From Tangfeifania diversioriginum (GTDB taxonomy: Bacteria > Bacteroidota > Bacteroidia > Bacteroidales > Prolixibacteraceae), in contig CAMCBW010000057.1 in assembly GCA_945873105.1 (NCBI GenBank), forward strand, positions 1-33,043: DNA of 33,043 nucleotides. Direction: 5' to 3'. The first letter of the stretch is position 1; each line of letters opens with the position of its first letter. Below, one piece after another: positions 1 to 8,208 of the stretch. Made by a program: the position numbers and the translations under genes. The notes below the pieces were generated by a model, which was not told the DNA's origin, made no database searches, and saw nothing but the letters and a program-made list of their open reading frames with translations.

Positions 1-515
1 TCGGCCTGCGGTTGATCGAAAAAGGAGTAGATGCCATCTGGTTTGGCGATGATTTTGGTACCCAGATGAGCCTGATCATACCACCCGAAACCTTCCGGGA
101 GCAGTTAAAACCCCATTATACCAGGATGATCGACCGTTTCAAGGAGGCAAAACCGGATATCATCCCCATCCTCCATTGCGATGGAGCAGTGGCCGAACTG
201 CTGGACGATATCCGCGAGATGGGATTCGAGGTGTTCAATCCGGTGCAGCCGGGTGTTCCAGGTCACCTTCCCAAAGACATGAAAGAGCGTTTTGGAGACA
301 AATTTGCCTTCTGGGGAGCCATCGACCAGCAGGATTTGCTGCCCAAAGGCACCGATGAAGAGCTGGAGCGTGACACCCACGAAAAGATCACCATCCTTGG
401 CAAGGGTGGTGGCTACATGATTGCTCCGGCACACATCATGCAAAACGATGTTTCCCCCGATAGGGTATTGCTTTTCATCGAACTTTGCAAAAAACACGGG
501 AAATATGTCAATTAA
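1..515 (+). CDS. Uroporphyrinogen decarboxylase (URO-D) family protein, 3' part
   Basis: The reading frame is open from the left edge of the window, so the N-terminus lies outside; about 170 C-terminal residues are visible of a family that is usually 340-380 long. The TTG at 12 is an internal codon, not a start. The fragment shows the C-terminal half of a URO-D/MtaA/CmuA-type TIM barrel: an 'ILHCDGAV' strand with a His-Cys pair, then 'EVFNPVQPGVPG', 'FAFWGAIDQQDLLP' and 'GGGYMIAPAHIMQNDVSPD'. These resemble the corrinoid-methyltransferase and unknown branches more than the haem enzyme HemE, but the N-terminal half is needed to decide. By family knowledge such proteins decarboxylate uroporphyrinogen or move methyl groups. 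Its last 11 nt overlap the start of the next gene, which indicates translational coupling to a glycosidase and a role in sugar rather than haem metabolism (inference). Confidence 0.85.
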   Translation, partial: GLRLIEKGVDAIWFGDDFGTQMSLIIPPETFREQLKPHYTRMIDRFKEAKPDIIPILHCDGAVAELLDDIREMGFEVFNPVQPGVPGHLPKDMKERFGDKFAFWGAIDQQDLLPKGTDEELERDTHEKITILGKGGGYMIAPAHIMQNDVSPDRVLLFIELCKKHGKYVN

Positions 516-1554
516 AAAAATCCTGATCACAGGCCTGCTGGTCAGCCAGCTATCCGGAGTTGCCTTGGCGCAGGAAAAATACAAGGGAGCTCCTGTATTG
601 CCAAAAGAGCTGAAGATCAGCTATCCCAAATCTAATCCCCTTAAAAAAGCGCTGCTCCCGTTACCTGAATCAGCCATATTTAAAATGGAGGGATACTATC
701 TTTGGGATCCATCGGTGATCAAAGTCGGGGATACCTACCACCTCTTCTGCTCACGGTGGCCGGCAGAAAAAGGAATGCAGGGGTGGAGGGAAAGTCATGC
801 CATCCGCGCGACCTCCAAATCCTTGTTTGGCCCCTACCAATTTCAGGAAGTGGTGCTGCACCCCTCCAACCATCCCTGGGCCACTCAAGCCGTCCACAAT
901 CCGAAAATTACCAGGGCGGGCAACAAGTACCTGCTTTACCACCTGGGCATTCCGCAATGGAAAACTGGATTCGCCTTTGCTGATTCTATCCAGGGTCCCT
1001 GGACCCCGGTCCCTCAACCGGTCATCGCCACCAACAATCCAGCTTTGCTGATTCGGGAAGATGGCAGTGCCTATGTGGTGGGAAAATACAAACCCAAACT
1101 GACCCGCGATGGCAAATGGGATGCCAACATGCAGGCCTTCGAAGCCATTGATTACAAGGGACCCTATCAATTGGTGAAAGATACCCTGAACCGCCTGCCC
1201 AACAATTTCGAGCTGGAAGATCCAACCATCTGGTGGGCCAACAACAGGTACAATGTGATCTGTACAGACTGGGAAGCCAAAGTCACCGGTGTGCAGAAAT
1301 CCGTTGTTTACTATACTTCCAAAGATGGTATCAACTACGAGCTCTACTCCCAAATTCCCTTGTGGTCCCAATCTGAACCCGTTCCGATGGAACATGGGAA
1401 AACCATGCCGGTGAGAGGAATTGAGCGGCCACAGGTTTGTCTGAACGAAAAAGGGGAGTTGATTGCCCTCCTGGCCTCCATCTATCCTGCAGTAGAAGGT
1501 CCGACCTACATCATGATCAGACCGGTTAAAAAATTTGTTCCCAAAAACCGGTAG
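505..1554 (+). CDS. Exported GH43-like five-bladed beta-propeller glycosidase
   Basis: 349 residues. I chose the ATG at 505 because it opens a clean signal peptide (MSIKKILITGLLVSQLSGVALAQ, residues 1-23); the longer frame from 421 has a non-signal leader lying inside the upstream gene. The mature protein looks like a GH43/GH117-type propeller: 'YYLWDPSVIKVGDTYHLF' gives a candidate catalytic base Asp68. 'HNPKITRAGNKYLLYHLG' and 'SAYVVGKY' are typical blade strands. 'ELEDPTIWW' offers Glu238/Asp239, and 'GIERPQV' offers Glu307. Family members hydrolyse arabinosides, xylosides, galactosides or anhydrosugars; the substrate cannot be read here. It overlaps the URO-D gene by 11 nt and lies 48 nt before the next gene, so the three are probably co-transcribed. 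The exact CAZy family is uncertain; the propeller assignment is firmer. Confidence 0.7.
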   Translation: MSIKKILITGLLVSQLSGVALAQEKYKGAPVLPKELKISYPKSNPLKKALLPLPESAIFKMEGYYLWDPSVIKVGDTYHLFCSRWPAEKGMQGWRESHAIRATSKSLFGPYQFQEVVLHPSNHPWATQAVHNPKITRAGNKYLLYHLGIPQWKTGFAFADSIQGPWTPVPQPVIATNNPALLIREDGSAYVVGKYKPKLTRDGKWDANMQAFEAIDYKGPYQLVKDTLNRLPNNFELEDPTIWWANNRYNVICTDWEAKVTGVQKSVVYYTSKDGINYELYSQIPLWSQSEPVPMEHGKTMPVRGIERPQVCLNEKGELIALLASIYPAVEGPTYIMIRPVKKFVPKNR

Positions 1555-1602
1555 AGACTGATTACTGGGAAACTGAAGAAACCTTTCCAAAAATTTCCAA
1601 CC

Positions 1603-3210
1603 ATGGATTCAAAAGCCGTTCTGCTATTCATCGCCTGTCTGTTTGCTGGTTTAACTTCTGGGGCACAGCAAAAATTTGACCCAAAGCATGTGGAGATTGC
1701 CCTTGCCAACGGCCAGCAAGCCAACGAAGGATTTGCCCGCAGCCTTTTGTTTGTAAATGGATGGTTAAAGCATACTGACCCTGCAACCGGATTGATCCCC
1801 ACCAACCTCGACAGGGCAAAAGATATCTGGGAACCCCACAACTCTGCTGCCGATAATTGGGCCTTCATGGTGCTGACAAGTTATTTGCTCGACAAAGGGC
1901 TCTACAACGGGAAGATGCTGGAGATGCTCAACACAGAACGCAAACTCACCTCCAGGGTCAAATCCCTGCCGGATACCTGGTCATTTTCGAAGCAAGGTTT
2001 TAAAACAGATAAGCCAGACATGAACTGGGTAATCTTTGGAACTGCCGAATACATGAAGGACGGCATCCTGCCACTTTGCGAGTACATCGGCAACTCGCCC
2101 TGGAAGGATCGAATGATGGAGATGCTAGCCGATATGCCTGAATACTACACGATTTTCAAGGAGATCGACCAGTTGGGCGGCTACAAGGTGGCCTCCGAGG
2201 AGGTCAATGGCGACATGCTCCAAACCCTGGTCCGGACTTACTGGATGACGGGCCAGCAAAAATACCTCGACTGGGCCACCTTGATTGGCGACTACTACAT
2301 GTTGGGCGAACGCGACCTCAGTACCCTGAAATACCTTCGGCTGCGCGACCATGGCTGCGAAATCATCGGTGGATTGAGTGAATTGTATGTTACCTTGAGC
2401 TTTGTCAATCCTGGTAAGAAAAAGAGCTACCAGGAACCGCTCCACAGGCTCCTCGACCGCGTTTTGGAGGTCGGCAGGAATCCCGACGGACTCTTCTACA
2501 ATGGGGTCAACGCGGCCACCGGTGAGGTAGTTGACAAGGGTGTATCGGACAATTGGGGGTATGTGTACGATGCCTTCTATGCAGTTTACCTGATCGACCA
2601 CACCGAAAAATACAGGAGTGCTTTCCGCTCCATGCTTAAAAATCTCAACGAAAAATACCGCAATTTCGCCTGGGAAGGCAAAAGCCACGACGGCTATGCC
2701 GATGCCATCGAGGGTGGAATCAACCTTTTCAACCGGGAGTCCAACGAGGATCTGAAAGCCTGGATCGAAAGCGAGATGCAGGTAATGTTCAAAATGCAGC
2801 AACCGGATGGCATCATCGGTGCCTGGCACGGCGACGGCAACTTTGCCCGGACTGCCATAATGTACAGCCTCTGGAAAACGATGGGAGCCACCCTCCAGCC
2901 CTGGCGCAGCGATGTGGTGCTGGGCGCAGAAAAAGTGGGAGAAGAAACGCTCTTTGTCCTTACTGCCGAAAAAGAGTGGAATGGAACACTGCTTTTCGAT
3001 GCACAGCGCCACAAAACCAACATGGGGCTGCCCATCGACTACCCACGCATCAACCAGTTTCCCGAATGGCTGACGGTACAACCGGACAAACAATACCACA
3101 TCACCTCCTCTTCAAAAAATATTTCGGGGAAATACGACGGAGCGGAACTACTCGAAGGGTTGCCAATCAAATTGAAAGCCGGCAAAAAATTGATTTTGTC
3201 GATAAGATGA
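1603..3210 (+). CDS. Exported protein of unknown family, possible (alpha/alpha)-toroid glycan-active enzyme
   Basis: 535 residues with a signal peptide (MDSKAVLLFIACLFAGLTSGAQ). I do not recognise the family. The sequence is rich in amphipathic helix pairs with Trp, Tyr and Gly-Gly turns ('DNWAFMVLTSYLLDKGLY', 'GGLSELYVTLSFVNPG', 'SDNWGYVYDAFYAVYLIDHT', 'DGIIGAWHGDGNFARTAIMY'), which resembles (alpha/alpha)6-toroid hydrolases and lyases. Around residue 440 it changes to a beta-rich C-terminal domain ('GEETLFVLTAEKEWNGTLLFD', ending 'KLKAGKKLILSIR'), an arrangement common in toroid CAZymes. Candidate acidic residues sit in 'WEPHNSAADNW', 'ASEEVNGDML' and 'YADAIEGGINL'. It follows the GH43-like gene by 48 nt and precedes a GH88 gene, so a carbohydrate role is likely by context. 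No function is assigned. Confidence 0.8.
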   Translation: MDSKAVLLFIACLFAGLTSGAQQKFDPKHVEIALANGQQANEGFARSLLFVNGWLKHTDPATGLIPTNLDRAKDIWEPHNSAADNWAFMVLTSYLLDKGLYNGKMLEMLNTERKLTSRVKSLPDTWSFSKQGFKTDKPDMNWVIFGTAEYMKDGILPLCEYIGNSPWKDRMMEMLADMPEYYTIFKEIDQLGGYKVASEEVNGDMLQTLVRTYWMTGQQKYLDWATLIGDYYMLGERDLSTLKYLRLRDHGCEIIGGLSELYVTLSFVNPGKKKSYQEPLHRLLDRVLEVGRNPDGLFYNGVNAATGEVVDKGVSDNWGYVYDAFYAVYLIDHTEKYRSAFRSMLKNLNEKYRNFAWEGKSHDGYADAIEGGINLFNRESNEDLKAWIESEMQVMFKMQQPDGIIGAWHGDGNFARTAIMYSLWKTMGATLQPWRSDVVLGAEKVGEETLFVLTAEKEWNGTLLFDAQRHKTNMGLPIDYPRINQFPEWLTVQPDKQYHITSSSKNISGKYDGAELLEGLPIKLKAGKKLILSIR

Positions 3211-3298
3211 TTACAATGAAGTAATTGTTTTATAATCAACACTTACAACCTGTTTTTTCGCTGAAGCAAATATTCAACCATAGAAATTGAAAATATAA

Positions 3299-3393
3299 AA
3301 CCGCAGAGGACCGCAAAGTTTTTACGCAGAGTCCGCAAAGTATACCCAAGACAACCTCTGCGGTTCTTTGCGCCTACTTGGCGAACTCTGCGT
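3299..3393. repeat. Imperfect inverted-repeat intergenic element (copy A)
   Basis: This element fills the gap between the unknown exported gene and the GH88 gene. ACCGCAGAGG (3300-3309) is the reverse complement of CCTCTGCGGT (3355-3364). ACGCAGAGT (3324-3332) is the reverse complement of ACTCTGCGT (3385-3393). CCGCAAAG also occurs twice (3311-3318 and 3333-3340) opposite CTTTGCG (3366-3372). The transcript could fold into alternative long hairpins. It resembles the CACAAAG/CTTGGTG elements elsewhere in this window. Related low-complexity intergenic repeats are common in Bacteroidota genomes; their function is not known to me. Confidence 0.7.
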
Positions 3394-3428
3394 TAGATAT
3401 TTGACTATTCAAGCCTAATGCAACAACC

Positions 3429-4613
3429 ATGAAAAAGAGCGTTTTACTATTTGCCACCATCCTTTACGCAGCTGTTTCGGCTTGCACCCAAACGGTCCAA
3501 CCCAAATCAGGATTCCTGGAAGAAAACATCCGATTCGCCGTTGCGCAGGAAAAACTTCAGGTGGAAGCCATTGAAAAATCAGGCAAAGTATTAAACCCAA
3601 GGACCGTGGCCAACGGCAAAGTGAAATACATCCGGATGGAGGACTGGACCAGCGGATTTTACCCCGGAACCATGTGGTACCTGTACGAACTTACCGGAGA
3701 TACCACCTGGAAAACCATTGCAAAAAAGCAAACAGAAGCGATCGATTCGGTCAAATTCCTCACCTGGCACCACGATGTGGGATTCATGATCCAGTGCAGC
3801 TTTGGCAACGGATTGCGGCTGGGAGAAGAGAACTACAGGGAGGTGGTCATCCAGGCTGCCAAATCCCTCTCTACCAGGTTCAGACCAGTTGCCGGGGTCT
3901 TCCAGTCATGGAATGTCGACAAAGGCTGGCAATCAGAAAGAGGATGGGAGTGCCCGGTAATCATCGACAACATGATGAACCTCGAGTTGTTATTCAATGC
4001 CACGCGACTTTCGGGCGACTCTTCCTTCTACAAATTGGCAGTCAGTCATGCCGACCAGACCATCAAAAACCACTACCGGCCCGATTACAGCTGCTACCAT
4101 GTGGTGGACTACAGCCTGACCGATGGAACCGTCCGCAACCGCCATACCGCCCAGGGCTACGCCCACGAAACCTCCTGGGCGCGGGGTCAGGCTTGGGGAA
4201 TCTATGGTTTCACCGTATGCTACCGCGAAACCCAGGATCCAAAGTACCTGCTGCAGGCACAAAAAGCCTTTGAATTTGTGGTCCACCACAAGAACTTCCC
4301 GGCAGATTTTGTTCCCTACTGGGACTTCGATGCACCCAAAATACCCAACGAGCCGCGCGATGCCTCCGCTGCTGCCATCATGGCCTCCACCCTTTACGAA
4401 CTTTCAGGCTACGGCAACGGAGCCTATTACCGTGGTTGGGCCGATAAGATCACAAAGAGCCTTGCCAGTCCGGCCTACAGGGCCAAATTGGGCGAAAATG
4501 GGAATTTCCTCCTGATGCATTCCGTTGGCAGTATTCCGCACGGGGCAGAGATCGATGTGCCGCTCAACTACGCCGACTACTATTTCCTGGAGGCATTGTT
4601 AAGATCAAAATAG
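3429..4613 (+). CDS. GH88 unsaturated glucuronyl/galacturonyl hydrolase, lipoprotein
   Basis: 394 residues. The N-terminus is a type II signal with the lipobox V-S-A-Cys19, so the enzyme is probably lipid-anchored in the envelope. GH88 features are clear: 'MEDWTSGFYPGTMW' near 70-83; 'WHHDVGFMI' with Asp116, which matches the active-site Asp88 of Bacillus UGL; 'VIIDNMMNLELLF' with Asp180, which matches catalytic Asp149; and 'HGYAHETSWARGQAW'-like residues near 240-256. Members hydrate the 4,5-unsaturated uronic acid left by polysaccharide lyases, releasing it from the oligosaccharide. The length fits the family. No polysaccharide lyase is seen in this window, unless the unrecognised upstream protein is one. 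It is separated from the upstream cluster by a 218-nt gap holding a repeat element, so it may have its own promoter. Confidence 0.93.
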   Translation: MKKSVLLFATILYAAVSACTQTVQPKSGFLEENIRFAVAQEKLQVEAIEKSGKVLNPRTVANGKVKYIRMEDWTSGFYPGTMWYLYELTGDTTWKTIAKKQTEAIDSVKFLTWHHDVGFMIQCSFGNGLRLGEENYREVVIQAAKSLSTRFRPVAGVFQSWNVDKGWQSERGWECPVIIDNMMNLELLFNATRLSGDSSFYKLAVSHADQTIKNHYRPDYSCYHVVDYSLTDGTVRNRHTAQGYAHETSWARGQAWGIYGFTVCYRETQDPKYLLQAQKAFEFVVHHKNFPADFVPYWDFDAPKIPNEPRDASAAAIMASTLYELSGYGNGAYYRGWADKITKSLASPAYRAKLGENGNFLLMHSVGSIPHGAEIDVPLNYADYYFLEALLRSK

Positions 4614-4679
4614 TTAACTTTGAATTTGACACTAAAAATATTATCACACCAAGTCAGAAGGGAAGTCTGAAAGGTTGAA

Positions 4680-4735
4680 TTACCGGAATAAACTCTTTGT
4701 GAATCCTTTGTGTCTTGGTGACTTTGTGGCATGAA
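4680..4735. repeat. Half-copy of the CTTTGTG/CTTGGTG intergenic element (copy B)
   Basis: The gap between GH88 and cytochrome b561 contains CTTTGTGAATCCTTTGTG followed by TCTTGGTGACTTTGTGGC. The last part nearly equals the right arm of the longer element at 11858-11875 (CTTGGTGCCTTTGTGGCA). No matching left arm is visible, so this copy cannot form the long hairpin. Confidence 0.5.
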
Positions 4736-4770
4736 AGAACTATGATCAACAGAACTTTAGACTAAATTTT

Positions 4771-5436
4771 ATGGAACAAAACCACACATTAACAGAAAGT
4801 GACAACTCTCCCTTTATCCAAACCAACTCTGCAGCCATCCGGATCTGGCACTGGCTCACCTTTCTTTTTGTAATCGCCTTGATGATAACGGTCCTGCTGG
4901 AATCCACCGTATTGAACCAAAGACAAAACATTCCGGTGGTTCAGGCCGAGTTGCAGAAAAAAGGGGTAACGGTCAATAACAACCAGGCTCTGGCAGTGTC
5001 ACATCTTTACGCTGAAAAGATGTGGGACCTCCATAAACTACTGGGGTATGCCCTCACCTTCCTGGTCCTTGCCAGAATAGTCATTGAAGTGACACAAAAA
5101 AAAGAGGAGGGAATGAAATTCAGGTTTGAAAATGCACTGCAGGGGCTTCAGCAATCGGGAGACAACAACAAGGATCTGTTGCACTACCTGTTGGTAAGAA
5201 TAAGTTATTCAGTCTTTTATCTGGTCTTGTTGGCGATGGCGACGACAGGCATGCTTATTGCCTTTGGATCAGACCTTGGAATTTCCGGTCCGGTCAGGCA
5301 TACCATCAAAGAGGTTCATGGCATTTTCCAGTACCTGATCTATGCTTTTGTCGCCTTCCACCTCGTAGGAGTAATTCTGGCCGAACTCAAAAAAGCCAAA
5401 GGCATCGTATCCGGCATGATCAACGGCGGGAAATAA
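4771..5436 (+). CDS. Cytochrome b561-type di-haem membrane protein
   Basis: 221 residues with four hydrophobic segments at about 28-47, 88-107, 143-165 and 185-205. Four well-placed histidines fit di-haem b561 ligands: His27 ('RIWHWLTF'), His88 ('WDLHKLLGY'), His183 ('EVHGIFQYLIY') and His197 ('FVAFHLVGV'). This pattern matches the prokaryotic cytochrome b561/Ni-Fe-hydrogenase b-subunit superfamily, which moves electrons across the inner membrane between quinol and a partner. No redox partner lies beside it. The nearest redox protein is the old yellow enzyme 25 kb away, which is soluble and unlikely to be linked. A role in the glycan cluster is not evident. Confidence 0.9.
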   Translation: MEQNHTLTESDNSPFIQTNSAAIRIWHWLTFLFVIALMITVLLESTVLNQRQNIPVVQAELQKKGVTVNNNQALAVSHLYAEKMWDLHKLLGYALTFLVLARIVIEVTQKKEEGMKFRFENALQGLQQSGDNNKDLLHYLLVRISYSVFYLVLLAMATTGMLIAFGSDLGISGPVRHTIKEVHGIFQYLIYAFVAFHLVGVILAELKKAKGIVSGMINGGK

Positions 5437-5448
5437 CACTTTCAGCTT

Positions 5449-5503
5449 TCCCCCTCTGTGTAACGCTGTGCTTCTCGGTGTCCCTCTGTGTAATATTTTC
5501 CTG
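5449..5503. repeat. CTCTGTGTAA/CTCGGTG intergenic repeat (copy C)
   Basis: The convergent gap after cytochrome b561 holds CCCCTCTGTGTAACGCTG, then TGCTTCTCGGTG, then a second CCCTCTGTGTAATATTTT. The 10-base word CTCTGTGTAA is thus repeated directly. The wording resembles the other intergenic elements of the window but is more divergent. Confidence 0.45.
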
Positions 5504-5527
5504 ACCGTAAAAGCTGATGCTGCCTCA

Positions 5528-5565
5528 ATCCAAAATCCAAAATCGAAAATCCAAAATCGAAAATT
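5528..5565. repeat. 7-bp tandem repeat (ATCCAAA/ATCGAAA)n
   Basis: Five contiguous 7-bp units lie at 5528-5562, in the order ATCCAAA, ATCCAAA, ATCGAAA, ATCCAAA, ATCGAAA, followed by ATT. The array ends directly before the stop codon of the minus-strand esterase (5569), between two convergent genes. It is a short microsatellite with no coding meaning that I can see. Confidence 0.8.
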
Positions 5566-5568
5566 GCT

Positions 5569-8145
5569 TCATTGGTTCACATAAAAGTACCTGATCCTGC
5601 AGGCAGTCCCTTTGCTTTGGGGATTCTTCTCCGCCAAAACCTTGAACTGCAACCTGTGTTTGCCTGGCAATAAATTGTATCCCAGCGTATAAAACCAGGG
5701 CAGGTGCAATTGGGCGCTCCAGGCGGTATAAAGATCCTGTTTCTGCCATTTGCCCTTGTCGATGCGGTATTCGATTGTCCCTGCATCCGAACCGGCAGCC
5801 ACGGCGATGCCCACGGCATTGCCCTCAAATTCGAAGTTCAACATCCCGGTAGGGGCTTCTGCCACCAACATCGGCACATTCACGAAATCGGGCCGGGTAC
5901 CTGTCTTGTCTGCAGGTTTCCAACTGGAATCCACCTTCCATCCCTTGGACGGCTTTATCGTAGAGGCAGGGACCAGCTTCCCCCTGTTGTAACATCCCTC
6001 AGCCAACTTACCAGGAAGGTTGTATGCCAGCACTTTGTCGTCTTCGGCTACAAACCCGCTCCAGCAAAAATCGAGGAATGACTTCATGGACCTGAAATAG
6101 ACATGGTGGCCAAAAGGCGATGGATGTAAATTCTTGAAATCCTTTTCCCAACTGAACTCCCCGTTGTCGATCCGCTCCGTCACCTCTTTGGCCAGGTTGA
6201 TGGTGGAAACGCCATAGTGGACCGCCACCTTTTCATGGTTCTGAATCTCGGCAGGAACGATCCCCTTTCGGTATTCTGTCATCTTTTCGGGATCCACAAA
6301 ATGCATTATTACCACCTCCATGGCCGGATTTGACTCGCGTGCATGCCGCACAATTCCCTCCATGCCCAGCACCTGGGCCTCCGTGGAAAAACCATTGGCC
6401 CGGTCGTTGACGGCAGCCTCTTCAAACAACAGATCCACCTTCCCTTTGGCCAGCACATCCCTTTCGAAGCGGAAGGCACCGGGTGTTGTCCCCATGGAAG
6501 AGATGCCTGCCGCAATAAACTCAAATTTGGTATCCGGAAAACGCTGCTGCAAGTAGGCACAAATACTGTCTCTCCAGCCTGAACCCTGTGTGATGGAGCC
6601 GCCCAAAAAGGCAACCCTTCCCCTCTTCTCCCTTTCAAAAACGATCCGGGCATTTGGCAACTTGTTCCGGTAGGCATGATAGTTCCTGCTCTCCAGGGGA
6701 ATTGGCACCTGCGGATAGCTGTTCCAAATAAAATCGACCCCGGCCTTTACATTGTCAATCGGAAAGTGGTGCCCCTGTAGGGTCTGCTTCCCTGCCGTAT
6801 TGGGATAAACCGTCGCTGGACCACCCAACCGGATGTAGCGATTAACAAGCTTGTAGCTGTTCTCCTCATTGGGTACAATGCTGTCATTCAAACCAATTGA
6901 ATGAAAGAGAGGTACTTTGGCGGCAGCCAGTTTGCCCAGGTTGTCAATGGGATTATCCTGGTAAGCGATTGCTTCCGCTTCGGACTTAAACTGGTAGGCC
7001 ATCATCAGCTGTCGCCACGAAGCCGAATCTCCCTTTGCACCCAGTTTGCCACCCGGCCAGCTTTTGAAGTCGCAGACGGGAGCTTCCGCATAGATGCAAC
7101 TTACCTTTTCGGGATACTTCCTGGCAAAATTATAAATGTACAATCCACCACGGCTCACCCCTTCCAGAGCCACTTTGGGGTTCAAACCATGTAGAGCCGT
7201 CAGATATTTGTGGAAATTGTTCCAGATCTCCACACATTTCGGAGAGCCAAAGAGATAGTCTGTATTGATGTAAGCTACATGGAATCCCTTTCTTACCAGG
7301 ATGCTGTCCATCTCGTAATGCCAGTCCGGGAAACGGGCACGCCATACCCACGGCTTACCAGGAGCAACTTTGTCAGGAACAATGATACGGCAATCGCGGC
7401 GATCCAGCTGAAAATCGTAACGGGTCAATCCATGCCATTCAGTTTTTTTCCCGGGGTACTGTGCATTCGCTACCGCGATAGTCTTACCGGTGAGCTGTTT
7501 GGCCATGCAGGCAGCCATAAGTCCGGCCCCCTCTGCATTGGGATGGATCTGGTCCGGGAAAAGGGAACCCTTTCCGCTCAGGGCCGAATAGAGGTCGATT
7601 ACCTGCAAACCCTCCTCCCTGGCCAGTTTCTCGACTGCGGGAATCACGCCATGAACCAGAATTGAATCGTTGATCCCCCAACGGCTGGCAAATACCGGTA
7701 CCGGTTTGCAGAGGTAAATGACGGGATGAGAAGAGAGCTTCTTCAACTCTTTCACCATCGACCGGCTATCCACCAGAAATTCATTCGCATATTTCCAGTT
7801 TTGGGGTTTCGTATCGTTGGTTCCCAGCTTGATGATCACTACATCCGGCAAAAATGCCTTTGCCTCGGCCCAAGCCTCCTCTTTCCAAAAGGGGAAATCA
7901 CCTTTTTTCAGCATGGTCCTACCTCCTACCCCAAAATTACGAACCATCCACTGGTCGCCCAGCATCCTGCCAAGCTGAGAAGGGTAGGAGTCCCTCGGCC
8001 TGTCCGGAATGCCTGAGCCATAAGTAATGCTGTTCCCGATACAGGCCACCTTGACTGGAGCACTGTATTTGGCAGGATCGATGGGTTGGGAGAATCCTGA
8101 AATGTACAATAATCCGGGGATGAAAAGTAAAAGAATATTTTTCAT
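5569..8145 (-). CDS. Exported three-module esterase: SGNH - alpha/beta hydrolase - SGNH - beta domain
   Basis: 858 residues. The start is the ATG at 8145, which opens a signal peptide (MKNILLLFIPGLLYISGFSQ); a TTG-initiated extension to 8208 lacks support. Module 1 (about 30-225) is an SGNH esterase: 'GNSITYGSG' with Ser39, 'LGTNDT' with Asn110, and 'DQIHPN' with Asp198/His201. Module 2 (about 235-475) is an alpha/beta hydrolase: 'EGVSRGG' with nucleophile Ser331, 'GLNDSIVP' with Asp421, and His459/460. Module 3 (about 490-695) is a second SGNH: 'LGGSITQGSG' with Ser517, 'AAVND' with Asn580, and 'NLHPSPFGH' with His674. Residues 705-858 look like a beta-rich appended domain ('IEYRIDKGKW', 'LLPGKHRLQFKVL'). 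Such enzymes usually remove acetyl groups from plant or algal glycans, which would expose the backbone to neighbouring hydrolases. In module 3 the Asp expected three residues before the His is Lys671. Confidence 0.88.
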   Translation of the reverse strand: MKNILLLFIPGLLYISGFSQPIDPAKYSAPVKVACIGNSITYGSGIPDRPRDSYPSQLGRMLGDQWMVRNFGVGGRTMLKKGDFPFWKEEAWAEAKAFLPDVVIIKLGTNDTKPQNWKYANEFLVDSRSMVKELKKLSSHPVIYLCKPVPVFASRWGINDSILVHGVIPAVEKLAREEGLQVIDLYSALSGKGSLFPDQIHPNAEGAGLMAACMAKQLTGKTIAVANAQYPGKKTEWHGLTRYDFQLDRRDCRIIVPDKVAPGKPWVWRARFPDWHYEMDSILVRKGFHVAYINTDYLFGSPKCVEIWNNFHKYLTALHGLNPKVALEGVSRGGLYIYNFARKYPEKVSCIYAEAPVCDFKSWPGGKLGAKGDSASWRQLMMAYQFKSEAEAIAYQDNPIDNLGKLAAAKVPLFHSIGLNDSIVPNEENSYKLVNRYIRLGGPATVYPNTAGKQTLQGHHFPIDNVKAGVDFIWNSYPQVPIPLESRNYHAYRNKLPNARIVFEREKRGRVAFLGGSITQGSGWRDSICAYLQQRFPDTKFEFIAAGISSMGTTPGAFRFERDVLAKGKVDLLFEEAAVNDRANGFSTEAQVLGMEGIVRHARESNPAMEVVIMHFVDPEKMTEYRKGIVPAEIQNHEKVAVHYGVSTINLAKEVTERIDNGEFSWEKDFKNLHPSPFGHHVYFRSMKSFLDFCWSGFVAEDDKVLAYNLPGKLAEGCYNRGKLVPASTIKPSKGWKVDSSWKPADKTGTRPDFVNVPMLVAEAPTGMLNFEFEGNAVGIAVAAGSDAGTIEYRIDKGKWQKQDLYTAWSAQLHLPWFYTLGYNLLPGKHRLQFKVLAEKNPQSKGTACRIRYFYVNQ

Positions 8146-8208
8146 GGGTATTTTAGCTTTTTGTTGTAATACTAACCAAATGATTCCTACATTTTTCCAA
8201 AACTTCAA

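Noticed and set aside
421-504. Upstream start for the GH43-like gene
   Set aside because: The added 28 residues lie inside the URO-D gene and remove the normal signal peptide that begins at 505.
751-1590. Minus-strand open frame of 279 codons
   Set aside because: It is antisense to the GH43-like gene and has no domain or start signal.
2125-3099. Long minus-strand open frame (324 codons)
   Set aside because: It lies opposite the 535-residue exported protein, has no recognisable motif, and reflects codon bias of the real gene on the other strand.
8146-8208. Longer esterase start
   Set aside because: It uses a TTG codon, adds a non-signal leader and would touch the RhuM stop; the ATG at 8145 begins a clean signal peptide.
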